In this document: positions 55,277 through 63,943 of the stretch, piece by piece | Position numbering within the stretch: the stretch's first letter is position 1 | How the letters are laid out: each line of letters opens with the position of its first letter | DNA from: Micrococcus porci | GTDB taxonomy: Bacteria; Actinomycetota; Actinomycetes; Actinomycetales; Micrococcaceae | Direction: 5' to 3' | NCBI RefSeq assembly: GCF_020097155.1 | Contig: NZ_CP083691.1 | Location: 2,584,901 to 2,648,900, forward strand | DNA length: 64,000 bases | Program-made: the position numbers and the translations under genes | The notes under the pieces: generated by a model | Told to the model about the DNA's origin: nothing | Databases searched by the model: none | The model's input: the letters and a program-made list of their open reading frames with translations, nothing else

Positions 55277-56134
55277 ATGGCGGTCACCCCGGCTTGGAGA
55301 AACGCGACACCGGAGCACATGTTCGGCCGCGTGCTGCGGCCCGACGAGTTCCACACGCGCGCCCGGTATGCGAGCGCCGCGCCGGCCCCCGAGCTGGCCC
55401 CGTGGGTCGAGCGGTACTGGTCGGTCTGCTTCGACCTCGACGACGGCGAGGCCTTCCGGACCGCCACCCTGGACGACCCCGGGGTGCACCTCACCGTGGA
55501 GCGCGGCGGAGTCCACCGGACGGCGGTGCCCGGGCCGGGCGTGTGGGTGACCGGCCCGCAGACCGCCCGACGCTTCGACGTGACCCTCGTGGGGAGCGGC
55601 TCCACCGTGGGCGTCGCCTTCGCGGTGGGCGGGACCCGCGCCTTCTCCTCGGGCGACCCTGCGACGGTGGTGGACCGCTCCGAGCCCGGCGCGGCGTGGT
55701 TCCCGGGGGCGTCCGCCCTGGGGGACGTCGCCGAGTCCGCGGTCGCCGCCGCGGCGGCACTCGACGCCTTCCTCGCCGGGCTCGGCCCCCGATCCGATCC
55801 CGCGTACGAGCGGTTCCGTGCGGCCTACGCGGCCGTCGACGACCCCGACGTCGTGCGCGTCGAGGACGTCGCCGCCCGCGCCGGCTGCGACCCCCGGACC
55901 GTGCAGCGACTGTTCCACCGGTTCGCCGGGGTGGGGCCCAAGTGGGCCCTCCGGCGGGCCCGGGTGATCCGCGCGGTCGGTTCGCTGGACCGCGGCTTCC
56001 CGGGATCGCTGGCCGAGCTGGCCGCGGCGCACGGCTGGTTCGACCAGGCGCACTTCACGCGGGACTTCCGCCGGGTGACCGGCGAGACCCCGGCGGGGTA
56101 TCGCGCGCGGCGGCGACCGGACGAGCCGCGGTGA
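55277..56134 (+). CDS. AraC-family transcriptional regulator
   Basis: 285 residues. The N-terminal part (about 10-170) is an AraC-type sensing domain with LAPWVERYWSVCFDL. The C-terminal 100 residues hold the double helix-turn-helix: VRVEDVAARAGCDPRTVQRLFHRFAGVGPKWALR and SLAELAAAHGWFDQAHFTRDFRRVTGETPAGYRA. It probably controls the divergent VOC gene. The ATG at 55277 is chosen; an ATG at 55319 with GGAG only 3 bases away is less likely. No ligand is evident. Confidence 0.88.
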   Translation: MAVTPAWRNATPEHMFGRVLRPDEFHTRARYASAAPAPELAPWVERYWSVCFDLDDGEAFRTATLDDPGVHLTVERGGVHRTAVPGPGVWVTGPQTARRFDVTLVGSGSTVGVAFAVGGTRAFSSGDPATVVDRSEPGAAWFPGASALGDVAESAVAAAAALDAFLAGLGPRSDPAYERFRAAYAAVDDPDVVRVEDVAARAGCDPRTVQRLFHRFAGVGPKWALRRARVIRAVGSLDRGFPGSLAELAAAHGWFDQAHFTRDFRRVTGETPAGYRARRRPDEPR

Positions 56135-56150
56135 CCTCCCGTCTCGTCCC

Positions 56151-57398
56151 TCAGCGGCCGCCGGGCACCTTCACGTCCACCCAGGTGAGGCGGTGGTCCG
56201 AGGTCGGGAAGGGGTAGGTGCCGGTGAGCTCGGAGCCGGGCTCCCCCTGCTTCGGCCAGAACACGCCCGCGCCGCGCAGCGGGAGGTTGCGGGAGGGCAG
56301 CGCCATGTCCACACGGAGGTTGCCCGGGGCGGGGACGTCGTTGAAGTCGGCCGTGTCCAGCGAGGGGTCGCCGCGGTGGGTGCGGTTCGCACCGCCCTGG
56401 AGGACGGAGGCCTCGGCAGCTCCGGCCGAGCGCGGCTGCGGATCACGCACGCGCCTGTTCTGCAGCAGCTGGTCGATCGCGCCGTCCCACGAGTCGCCGT
56501 CGAGCGGGTCGGCGTTGTAGTCGCCCAGGATCACGAAGCGCTCGCCGCGCGGCAGGCCGCCGTGCACGCCGGCGTCGTCGTAGAGGTACTCGGCGGTCTT
56601 GCCGCCCGTGATGTAGTCCGCCCACAGGCGGATCTCGTCGTGGTTGCGGCGCTGGTTGCGCTTCTCCGGGCCGTCGAAGGAGGGCGGGGTGGGGTGCGCG
56701 GCGAGGATGTGGACGCTCGTGCCGCCGATCCGCACGGGCACGTCCCAGTGGGACTTGGAGGACAGGCGCAGCTGCCGCTCCTGCTTCGCGGTGTAGTAGC
56801 CCTCGGGCATGACGTTGCCCGGCATGTCCGCCCACCGGAAGTCCTGGAAGGTGCGGATCCGGTCCTCGAGGATGGGGTGCTGCGAGTAGATGACCATGCC
56901 GTACTGGCCCGGGAAGAGGCCGAATCCCCACGCGTCGTTGGGGCCGCCCACCGTGCCGTTCTGGTCCAGGTCCAGGCCGGAGGGCACGCCGGTGTTCACG
57001 GGCGCGGTGTAGCGGTACCTGTACTCGATCGGCGCGTGGCCGTTCTGGCCCACGGAGAGGTAGTTCTCCTGGAACAGGCGGGCGCCCTCGCCGGCGGCGT
57101 CGTGGTCGAACTCGTTGACGAGCAGGATCTCGGGGCGGGCGGTCTGGATGACCTCGGCGATGTTCTTCGCCTGCTGGTCGTCCGGGGTGGTGAGGTCGCG
57201 GACGAGCTCGCCCTCCGTGCCCCGGTTGAGGGAGGCGTTGTAGGTGGCCACGCGGACGTCGTGGGCGTCGGCGACGGCGGTCGCGCGCGCCCCGGGGGAG
57301 GCGGAGACGTGGGCGGACGGGGCGGCGTGGGCGACGGCCGCGCCGGAGGCGGCGAGGGCGGCGGCGGCCATGGCCGCGGAGAGGTGGCGAAGGCGCAT
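56151..57398 (-). CDS. Secreted endonuclease/exonuclease/phosphatase (EEP) protein
   Basis: 415 residues. Signal peptide MRLRHLSAAMAAAALAASG to AHAAP (about 1-27). The EEP fold begins VRVATYNASLNRG, with metal Glu in LLVNEFDHDAAG, the loop AAHPTPPSFDG, Asp/Asn in GDYNADPLDGDSWDGAID near 293-310, and SDHRLTWVDV near 398. The family contains DNases, sphingomyelinases and phytases. A long insertion (DLDQNGTVGGPNDAWGFGLFPGQYG) is typical of the secreted actinobacterial group annotated as endonuclease/exonuclease/phosphatase. It may scavenge phosphate from external nucleic acids or phosphoesters (inference). Confidence 0.9.
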   Translation of the reverse strand: MRLRHLSAAMAAAALAASGAAVAHAAPSAHVSASPGARATAVADAHDVRVATYNASLNRGTEGELVRDLTTPDDQQAKNIAEVIQTARPEILLVNEFDHDAAGEGARLFQENYLSVGQNGHAPIEYRYRYTAPVNTGVPSGLDLDQNGTVGGPNDAWGFGLFPGQYGMVIYSQHPILEDRIRTFQDFRWADMPGNVMPEGYYTAKQERQLRLSSKSHWDVPVRIGGTSVHILAAHPTPPSFDGPEKRNQRRNHDEIRLWADYITGGKTAEYLYDDAGVHGGLPRGERFVILGDYNADPLDGDSWDGAIDQLLQNRRVRDPQPRSAGAAEASVLQGGANRTHRGDPSLDTADFNDVPAPGNLRVDMALPSRNLPLRGAGVFWPKQGEPGSELTGTYPFPTSDHRLTWVDVKVPGGR

Positions 57399-57514
57399 GA
57401 TCGGGCTCCTGGGTGCGAGGGGACGGCGATGCCCGACCACCCTGCCCCGGCCCGGGAAGGGCCCGGTGACGGCCGCGTGAACACGGGGCGGTGTCCGCGT
57501 GATGGGATGGCGAC

Positions 57515-58249
57515 ATGCCCCACGACGCCGCGCCTCGCCCCGACCAGCCCGCCGCCTTCGAGTCCTTGCCGGCGTCGGTGGGGATCCTCGGGGCCGGCCG
57601 GGCCGGGACGGCGCTGGCCCGGGCGATCGCCCGGATCCGCGTGCTGCACCCGGGGACGGCGGCCCCGCGCGTCGTGCTGGCAGCCACCCGCAGCCCCGCG
57701 GCGGTCCGCCGGCACCTCGCGATCCACGCCCCCGGCGCGGAGGCGGCGCACCCCGGGGACCTCGCGACGGACACCGAGCTGACCGTGGTGGCGGTGCCGC
57801 GGGAGGAGCTGGACGAGGTGGACCCGGCGTGGCTGGCCGGGCCGAGGACGCTCGCGGTGGTGGACATGACCAACACGTGGGGGGACGAGCTCGTCCCGGA
57901 CTGGCTGGCAGCGGCGGCCGCACCGGGTCTGCCGACGATGCCGGGCAGCGCCGCGATCGCCGCGCACTGGGCGGAGGCGGGACTGACCGCCCCGGTGGTG
58001 CGGGCGTTCTCCGAGGTCTCGCACCACGAGCTGGACCGCGACGGCCGCGCGCAGCCGCCGCTGCGCGCGCTCGGCGTCGGCGCCGACTCCCCCGGGCCGG
58101 CGCGCGCAGCCGTGGCCGCCCTGGTGACGGCGATGGGGTTCGAGCCGGTGGAGTACGCACCGCTGGCCCGCGCGGCGGCCCTCGAGCCGGGCACGCGCGC
58201 CTTCACACGCCCCCTGCCGGCGGACGAGCTGGCCCGCGAGCTCGCCTGA
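57515..58249 (+). CDS. Rossmann-fold NAD(P)-binding protein
   Basis: 244 residues. ASVGILGAGRAGTALARAIAR (about 20-40) is a dinucleotide fold. ATRSP follows strand 2, suggesting NADP or F420 partners; TELTVVAVPREELDEV and LAVVDMTNTW continue the NADP-oxidoreductase/F420 pattern. The C-terminal half is helical with HHELDRDG. It resembles coenzyme F420-dependent or 6-phosphogluconate-type oxidoreductase relatives, but no catalytic residue is certain. The upstream GTGATGGGATGG matches the FAH gene's upstream region. Confidence 0.7.
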   Translation: MPHDAAPRPDQPAAFESLPASVGILGAGRAGTALARAIARIRVLHPGTAAPRVVLAATRSPAAVRRHLAIHAPGAEAAHPGDLATDTELTVVAVPREELDEVDPAWLAGPRTLAVVDMTNTWGDELVPDWLAAAAAPGLPTMPGSAAIAAHWAEAGLTAPVVRAFSEVSHHELDRDGRAQPPLRALGVGADSPGPARAAVAALVTAMGFEPVEYAPLARAAALEPGTRAFTRPLPADELARELA

Positions 58250-58343
58250 ACCGAGCCCGCTGTGCCTACGCTGTCCCCTGGGGGACCTGCAGCACGCGGG
58301 CGGCCCCCGGCGCCAGCCCGCCCCGTCCGACGAGAGGCCCACC

Positions 58344-59948
58344 GTGCCCGAGCCGACCGCTCCCCGCCCCTCCCGCCTCGCCCGCGCCCCCCGGGCGCGG
58401 CTCCTGGCTCGGGCCGCCCGCCCGCTGGCGGCAGCGGCCGTGGCCGGTGCCGCGCTCGCGGGGGCGGCCGCGCCCGCCGGCGTCGCGGCGACCGCCGCGG
58501 CGGTGCCGGTGGCGGCGGGCGCCGTCGTCGCCGCCCCGGCCGCCCACGCCCTGGAGTGGTCCCGGGTGGACCTCGCGGATCAGGCGGGCATCATCGATCC
58601 GGCCCAGCTCGAGCGCGACCTGGCGGGGATCGAGTTCCGCGCGCCCACGCGCGTGGCCGTGTTCACGGAGCGCGGCCCGGACATCCGGGGCCTGGACGAG
58701 GAGCGCAAGGCTCAGGCGTTCAACGGCCGCGTCCTCGAGTTCGCCCGCGCCCAGCGACCGGGGTGGATCAGCGCGGACGGTCAGAAGTGGGCAGACGGGC
58801 TCGTGATCGTGGCGGTGGACCCGGACAACCGCATGCTCGGCGTGTACCAGGGCGAGGACCGGAAGCTCGAGTCGGGTGGCCAGTCCGCCGTGCGCGAGGC
58901 CGGCACGGACGCCGCCCGCGACGCCCGCTGGACGGACGCGGTGGTGGACATGGTGGACGAGGCCGCCACCCGCATCGGCCGGCCCTGGAACGAGGATCCG
59001 GTGGTGTGGCTCGGCCTCGGGGGCGGAGCGCTCGGGGTGCTGGGCGCGGGCGCCGGCATCACGGCCGCCGTCGTGGGGCCGCGCCGCAGCCGCGCGCGCC
59101 GGTCCGCCGAGCACCTCGAGGAGGCCCGCCACCACCTCACGAGCGTCACCCTGGACTGGGAGACGACGGAGCTGAACGCCTCGACCGTGCCCCTCGGCTC
59201 CCGTCATGGCGCGCGACTGATGGAGCGCTACCGCGGCTTCCACCGGTCCGCCCTGGACGCCACCGCCCGCCTCGAGGAGCTCGAAGCCGCCCCCGTGAAG
59301 GACCGCTCCGCGCAGTCCTTCGTCGACCGGGCGGGCGGCGTGCGGGACGACGTCGCGGCCCTGGACGCCCTCGACGACGCCATCGCGGACGCGAACGCGC
59401 TGCTCAACCGACTGCCGGGCTGGGAGGACGCCTGGGACCGGCAGGTCGCGCCCCTGCGCGAGGACCTGCACCGGGTGCCCGCCCTGCACGATCGGCTGGG
59501 GGACGTGGACGGCACGGCGGTCCCCCTCGCCGCCCTGGACTCGTTCCGGGACGAGGCCCGCACCGAGCTGGAACGCCTCGGCACGGGGCTGACCGCGCAG
59601 ACGGTGGCCCCGGACGACGCCATCGACGCCCTCGAGCGACTGCGCCGCCGCCTGACGGTCCGGATCGAGGAGCTGGCCCGCGCCGTGGCGCAGGCCCAGG
59701 ACGGGAGGAAGAAGCAGCGGCTGATGCAGGAGAGCCTGGACGGGCAGCGGGCCGTGCCCCGGGACCGCCGCGGCTCCATCCTCGACGCCGGCGACGGCTG
59801 GCGGACCTACTGGACCGTGACCGCGTTCGACGCCGGCGTCGACGCGGGCGACTCCGCCGTCGCCTCGTACGAGTCCTCCTCGTCCGGCACCGGCTACGGG
59901 TCCTCGGGCGGCTCGTTCTCCGGGTCGGGATCCTCGGGGAGCTTCTGA
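58344..59948 (+). CDS. DUF5129-type membrane protein with TPM-like domain
   Basis: 534 residues. The N-terminal 70 are a long Ala-rich hydrophobic region with a possible signal anchor. ALEWSRVDLADQAGIIDPAQL to YQGEDRKLES (about 70-180) resembles a TPM/DUF5129 domain exposed outside. A helix at about 225-250 (VVWLGLGGGALGVLGAGAGITAAVV) leads to a cytoplasmic coiled-coil-rich region (255-475). The tail is Gly/Ser/Tyr-rich (ESSSSGTGYGSSGGS). A large part looks structural. Function unknown; it resembles proteins of the YgcG group in outline. Confidence 0.75.
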   Translation: MPEPTAPRPSRLARAPRARLLARAARPLAAAAVAGAALAGAAAPAGVAATAAAVPVAAGAVVAAPAAHALEWSRVDLADQAGIIDPAQLERDLAGIEFRAPTRVAVFTERGPDIRGLDEERKAQAFNGRVLEFARAQRPGWISADGQKWADGLVIVAVDPDNRMLGVYQGEDRKLESGGQSAVREAGTDAARDARWTDAVVDMVDEAATRIGRPWNEDPVVWLGLGGGALGVLGAGAGITAAVVGPRRSRARRSAEHLEEARHHLTSVTLDWETTELNASTVPLGSRHGARLMERYRGFHRSALDATARLEELEAAPVKDRSAQSFVDRAGGVRDDVAALDALDDAIADANALLNRLPGWEDAWDRQVAPLREDLHRVPALHDRLGDVDGTAVPLAALDSFRDEARTELERLGTGLTAQTVAPDDAIDALERLRRRLTVRIEELARAVAQAQDGRKKQRLMQESLDGQRAVPRDRRGSILDAGDGWRTYWTVTAFDAGVDAGDSAVASYESSSSGTGYGSSGGSFSGSGSSGSF

Positions 59949-60070
59949 CGCCAGGCAACCGGCCGCCCTGCCTGTCGCCACCCTCGTCGACCTGCTCCTC
60001 GCCGCCCTCCGCCCCCTGAGCCGTCCGCCCACCCTTGCCTGCGCCGTCCGCCTTCGACAGCCTCTCCCCC

Positions 60071-60574
60071 ATGAGTTCCCCGCATGACGACGCCGCGCCC
60101 GCCCGCAAGGACCCCCTGGCCTTCTACCTGGACAAGGCCGTTCCCGAGGCATGGGTGGCCGTCGGCGGACTGGCCGCCGCGGCCCGCCGCGCGGCCGTCG
60201 AGGCCGGGCTGGACGAGCAGCTGATGGAGCTCGTGAACCTGCGCGTGTCCGCGATCAACGGCTGCGCCTACTGCCTGGACGTCCACACCCGCAAGGGCGT
60301 CGGCGCCGGCCTGAGCGACCAGCGCCGCGGACTGCTGTCCGCCTGGCGCGAGGCCCCCGAGGTGTACACCGAGCTCGAGCGCGCTGCCCTCGAGCTGGCG
60401 GAAGCCGTCACGGAGCTGCCGGAGCAGGAGCAGCAGCAGTACGTGCAGCTGTCCACGCACGGCGTCCTCACGGATGCGCAGTACGCGGCGGTGCAGTGGC
60501 TGGCGATCGTCATGAACGTCACCAACCGCATCTCGATCCTGTCCCACCACCCGGTCCGCCGGCACGACTCCTGA
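60071..60574 (+). CDS. Carboxymuconolactone decarboxylase family (AhpD-like) protein
   Basis: 167 residues. LMELVNLRVSAINGCAYCLDVHTRKG holds the redox CxxC at about 65 and 68 with the following His, the AhpD/CMD core. ALELAEAVTELP and VQWLAIVMNVTNRISILSHHPV complete the family pattern. It is probably a peroxidase-supporting or alkylhydroperoxidase-like protein in the cytoplasm. No ribosome site precedes the ATG; CAGCCT lies 7 bases upstream. It lies 11 bases before the damaged pirin gene, and a decayed relative lies at 62281-62574. Confidence 0.88.
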   Translation: MSSPHDDAAPARKDPLAFYLDKAVPEAWVAVGGLAAAARRAAVEAGLDEQLMELVNLRVSAINGCAYCLDVHTRKGVGAGLSDQRRGLLSAWREAPEVYTELERAALELAEAVTELPEQEQQQYVQLSTHGVLTDAQYAAVQWLAIVMNVTNRISILSHHPVRRHDS

Positions 60575-60585
60575 GGAGGCCCCCG

Positions 60586-61721
60586 ATAAGCAACACGGAA
60601 CGCGACCCGCAGGAGCAGGTCTGCGAGAGCGGCCCGGGCCACGCCCCCACCCAGGACGACGGCGGGCTCCGCCCCGCCCGGTTCACGGACGGACTGAGTT
60701 CGGGGGTGACCTCGACGGACGGGGAGGACGGCCCCGTCGTCGAGATCCTGGAGCCGCGGGAGGTGCCGCTGGGCGGCCCCCGCGCCATGCCCGTGCAGCG
60801 CTCGCTGCCGCAGCGGGCGCGGAGCCTGATCGGAGCCTGGTGCTTCCTGGACTTCTACGGCCCGGTTGACGTCTCACGGACCGGCGGCATGGACGTGCCG
60901 CGGCACCCGCACACCGGCCTGGCGACGGTCTCCTGGCTGTTCGAAGGGCGGATCGACCACCAGGACTCCGCCGGGAACTGGGCGACCGCCCGTCCGGGCG
61001 ACGTGAACCTGATGAACGCGGGCACCGGCATCACGCACAGTGAGTACTCCACCGAGGACACCACGGTCCTCCACGGCGCGCAGCTCTGGTACGCCCTGCC
61101 GGACGAGCACCGGTTCTCCGAGCCGGCCCTACACTCGCACCGCCCGGAGCCGGTGGGGGGCGAGGGGTGGATCGCCCGCGTCTTCCTGGGTGACCTCCTG
61201 GGCCAGTCCTCTCCCGTGCCGACCTCCATCCCGCTGACGGGTGTGGAGCTGCGCGTGGAGCCGGGCGCGACCGTCCGGATCCCCGTGCCCGCGGACCATG
61301 AGCACGGCCTGCTGGCCGTGGAGGGCGCCGTCACCCTGCAGGGCGCGGACGTGCCGCAGGCGCACCTCGGCTACGTGGGCACCGGCACGGAGGAGATCGT
61401 CGTGACCGCGGGCGAGGAGCCCGTGATCGCCCTGCTCCTGGGCGGCGAGCCGCTCGGGGAGCAGATCATCATGTGGTGGAACGTCGTGGGCCGGTCCCAC
61501 GAGGAGGTCGTGCGCTGGCGTGCGGCCTACCAGCAGGAGATGGGGTTCGAGGCACCCGGGGTCGGCCGCTCGCGGCCGACGGCGACCTCATGGACGCCCT
61601 GCGCGGCGCCGCCTACGACGACGGCCGCGCCTTCCCCCAGTTCGGGGACTTCCCGCCGGATCCCAAGCCCCCGATCCGCGCACCCCCGCTGCCGCACACG
61701 CGCATGCGCCCCCGCGGCTGA
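60586..61721 (+). pseudogene. Pirin-family protein, start-lost and frameshifted
   Basis: Pirin homology runs from EILEPREVPLGGPRAMPVQRSLPQRARSLIG through PRHPHTGLATVSWLFEG (metal His), HQDSAG and LMNAGTGITHSE (metal Glu) to RWRAAYQQEMGFEAPG. At 61561-61571 the frame slips: the expected C-terminus (LAADGDLMDALRGAAYDDGR to RMRPRG, stop 61721) is in another frame, as if one base had been lost. Read on in the first frame it would run into the GNAT gene to 61953. A GGAGG site leads to ATAAGCAAC at 60586, where a pirin start would be expected, suggesting ATG changed to ATA. The nearest in-frame GTG is 60706. It could be a sequencing error, but two separate lesions favour decay. Confidence 0.75.
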
Positions 61722-61759
61722 ACGCCTTCCCGAGAAGACCGGAAGAAAGGACCCCCGTC

Positions 61760-62155
61760 ATGACCGAGCAGACCTCCTCCCTGGACCACCCTCAGGTCCG
61801 CAAGAACGCGGAGAAGTACGAGATCGTCGTCGACGCCGACGGCACCGTGGCCGGCTACACCCTGGCCATCGACTACACCGCCGAGGACGGCACCGCCGAG
61901 GACGGCACCGAGCAGCGGATCTTCCCCCACACCAAGCTCGAGGACGCCTATGAGGGCAAGGGGCTCGCATCCACCCTCGTACGCGAGGCGTTGCGCGACA
62001 CCGAGGCCGCCGGCCGTCGCATCGTGCCCGTGTGCCCCTACGTGAAGCAGTGGGCGGACAAGCACGCCGACGAGGTGGAGGGCCAGGTGGACCAGCCGCG
62101 TCCGGAGCACCTGCAGTTCCTGGAGAAGCACGCGCAGGAGCGGAAGCAGGGCTGA
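61760..62155 (+). CDS. GNAT-like N-acetyltransferase (YjdJ type)
   Basis: 131 residues. VVDADGTVAGYTLAIDYTAE then IFPHTKLEDAYEGKGLASTLVREALRDTEAAGRRIVPVCPYVKQW is the short acetyl-CoA-binding core of the GCN5-related YjdJ group (GKGLAS for CoA pyrophosphate). About 20 residues of acidic/basic tail follow. A 15-base duplication (61877-61891 and 61892-61906) adds TAEDG. A GAAAGGA site lies 8-9 bases before the ATG. The substrate is unknown. Confidence 0.85.
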   Translation: MTEQTSSLDHPQVRKNAEKYEIVVDADGTVAGYTLAIDYTAEDGTAEDGTEQRIFPHTKLEDAYEGKGLASTLVREALRDTEAAGRRIVPVCPYVKQWADKHADEVEGQVDQPRPEHLQFLEKHAQERKQG

Positions 62156-62174
62156 GCGCCCCGACGCAGAAGGA

Positions 62175-62196
62175 CCCGACCGTCATGGCGGTCGGG
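62175..62196 (+). terminator. Hairpin after the GNAT gene
   Basis: CCCGACCG (62175-62182) pairs with CGGTCGGG (62189-62196) around a 6-base loop, 20 bases after the stop. Confidence 0.6.
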
Positions 62197-62280
62197 CCCG
62201 TCTCGCGTCCGTACGGCTGCGCGGGACGTCCACCTGCTGGGTGGCTGCTCGGCGACAGAGGGATTCAACGCCGGGGGTCG

Positions 62281-62574
62281 ACCCGGGTGACTGCGGACGG
62301 CCATCCGGTGCCAGTCGTTCATCACGAGGGCCAGCCATGTCACCGCCGAGACCTGGGCGGGGGTGAGGGGGGCGCCGTCGTGGGGGTGAGCGGAAGGCCG
62401 CTACAGGTGGGTGACGTCCTCGGCGAGGGCGAGCGCGGCGCCCGCCTCGGCGGAAACGCAGCCGGATTCCCACCCGCCGGCGGCGGCTTCGCGTGGATGC
62501 AGGCGCAGGCAGGGGGCGCAGCCGTTGAGCTGTGAGACATGTAGCTTCACCAGGTTCACGGTCACCCGTGCGAG
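62281..62574 (-). pseudogene. Relic of a carboxymuconolactone decarboxylase (AhpD-like) gene
   Basis: On the reverse strand one frame reads RVTVNLVKLHVSQLNGCAPC and then LRLHPREAAAGGWE, matching the CMD core (NGCAYC...H) with its CxxC. It continues GAALALAEDVTHL, meets a TAG stop at 62401-62403, and continues in the same frame PLTPAQVSAVTWLALVMN then DWHRMAVRSH, the C-terminal family signature. The segment between CxxC and ALALAE is several residues short, so a small deletion is likely too. No start codon is obvious. The intact family member is at 60071. It sits in what would otherwise be 427 bases without a gene. Confidence 0.8.
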
Positions 62575-62582
62575 ACCGACCC

Positions 62583-63185
62583 TCAGTTCGCGACCGTGAA
62601 GCGGGTGCCGCGGTGGGCGCCGCTCTCGGCCTCGTCCACCAGCGCGACGGCGAAGTCCTCGGCGGACACCGTCTCCCCCGCCGGGATGTCGGTCTCGGTC
62701 TTGTATGCCCCCGTGCGCTCCCCGGGGGCGATCATGGGAGCCGGGGCGAGCATGGTCCAGGCCAGGCCCTGCGAGGCTCGGTAGTCCTCGAGAATGTCGC
62801 CGAAGACGTCGGACTCGGCCTTGTACTCCGCCGGGAACTCGGCTGAGTCCTTGAGCAGGGAGCCGTCTGGGAGCTGGAGCGCGCCGGCGCCGCCCACCAC
62901 GATGAACCGTCCCTGCGGGGCCGCGGCGATCAGCGCCTGGTGGGAGCGTCGGATGGCCGTCACGTCGCCGTCACCGGTGCGCACCGGCGGCACGGCGAGG
63001 ACCGTGATGTCGTTGTCCTCGATCACGCGGGCGACGGCCGCGGTGTCTGCCACGTCCACGTCGAACCAGCCATCCTGCCGTGATCCGGAGCGGCTGCCGG
63101 CGGCGACCTCGTGGCCGCGCGCCCGGGCCTCCGCGACGACCCGAGAGCCGACCATGCCGGTGGCGCCGATGACTGCGATCTTCAT
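62583..63185 (-). CDS. NmrA-like NAD(P)H-binding reductase
   Basis: 200 residues. MKIAVIGATGMVGSRVVAEARARGHEV is the extended SDR/NmrA dinucleotide motif (GATGMVG). FDVDVADTAAV and FIVVGGAGALQL follow, and YKAESDVFGDI then SAEDFAVALVDEAE continue the YwnB/NmrA pattern. It may be a quinone or flavin-type reductase or a redox-sensing regulator; no catalytic Tyr-Lys is certain. The AGAAGG site lies 7 bases before the ATG. The relic CMD gene begins 9 bases after its stop on the same strand, suggesting a former operon. Confidence 0.88.
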   Translation of the reverse strand: MKIAVIGATGMVGSRVVAEARARGHEVAAGSRSGSRQDGWFDVDVADTAAVARVIEDNDITVLAVPPVRTGDGDVTAIRRSHQALIAAAPQGRFIVVGGAGALQLPDGSLLKDSAEFPAEYKAESDVFGDILEDYRASQGLAWTMLAPAPMIAPGERTGAYKTETDIPAGETVSAEDFAVALVDEAESGAHRGTRFTVAN

Positions 63186-63275
63186 GAGGGGACCTTCTCT
63201 CCTGAGTGAGCACCCCGGTCGGGGCGCGCCGGAGAGAACATCGGGTCCGGTCGGATGATTCCCCGAGACGACGAA

Positions 63276-63298
63276 GCCCCCGCTCACTGAGCGGGGGC
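63276..63298 (-). terminator. Hairpin after tRNA-Pro
   Basis: GCCCCCGCT (63276-63284) pairs with AGCGGGGGC (63290-63298) around CACTG. It lies 9 bases beyond the CCA end of tRNA-Pro and separates it from the NmrA-like gene. Confidence 0.75.
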
Positions 63299-63307
63299 CT
63301 TCTGCTG

Positions 63308-63384
<77 letters not shown>

Positions 63385-63496
63385 TCAGAATCTGCCCGTA
63401 GGGGATTCCAACAGGGCACGACTATACCAGGGTGAGCCCGGGTGCGCGAATCCGGCAGGATGGCGGCAACGCACCAATCGATCGGAAGGACGCCCC

Positions 63497-63943
63497 ATGG
63501 CCTGGTGGGCACGACGCCGCCTCTCCTCCAGCGGTCCGGCGCCGCTCGGCAAACCGCCGCTCGTGGCAGCCGAGGAGCTCCGCCGACTGACGGATGAGCT
63601 GTCGGAGATCCTGCAACGGGAGTCCGCGCGGATCCGCCCCGACGCCGCGGCGGTTCTGCGTTCGTTCCTGAACCGGTCACGTGCGCTCCTGCCGGCATGG
63701 GACAGGACAGCCCCGGCGAGAAGCGCCGAAGCCCTGGCCGCGTACGAGCTGCTGCGCGACAGAGTGCTGCCGGGCCTGCAGGACTGGTTATGCCTCCCCG
63801 ACCATCTGAAGCCGGTGCACGCGGACGACCTGCTGGCCGACGCGCAGGCCTGGGAGGGCGACCTGAGCCACCATGCCGCACGTCTGACCCAGGTGCTGAC
63901 CGCTCGAGGACGAGCGGTACGGGAGCTCGACGAGCGGCAGTGA
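63497..63943 (+). CDS. Hypothetical helical protein
   Basis: 148 residues, predicted all-alpha. It has no membrane segment and no signal peptide; the first residues MAWWARRRLSSSG are basic. LVAAEELRRLTDELSEILQ and DDLLADAQAWEGDLSHHAARLTQVLTARG look like coiled-coil or bundle helices. No family recognised. GGAAGGA lies 6 bases before the ATG. Codon usage is slightly less extreme than its neighbours (CTG/CTC mixed with TTA in DWLCLP). The remaining 57 bases of the window hold nothing I can support. Confidence 0.6.
   Translation: MAWWARRRLSSSGPAPLGKPPLVAAEELRRLTDELSEILQRESARIRPDAAAVLRSFLNRSRALLPAWDRTAPARSAEALAAYELLRDRVLPGLQDWLCLPDHLKPVHADDLLADAQAWEGDLSHHAARLTQVLTARGRAVRELDERQ

Noticed and set aside
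60151..61953. A single 600-residue reading frame spanning the CMD, pirin and GNAT genes
   Set aside because: It is out of frame with the CMD and GNAT proteins and matches pirin only in the middle. The end is read-through after the frameshift.
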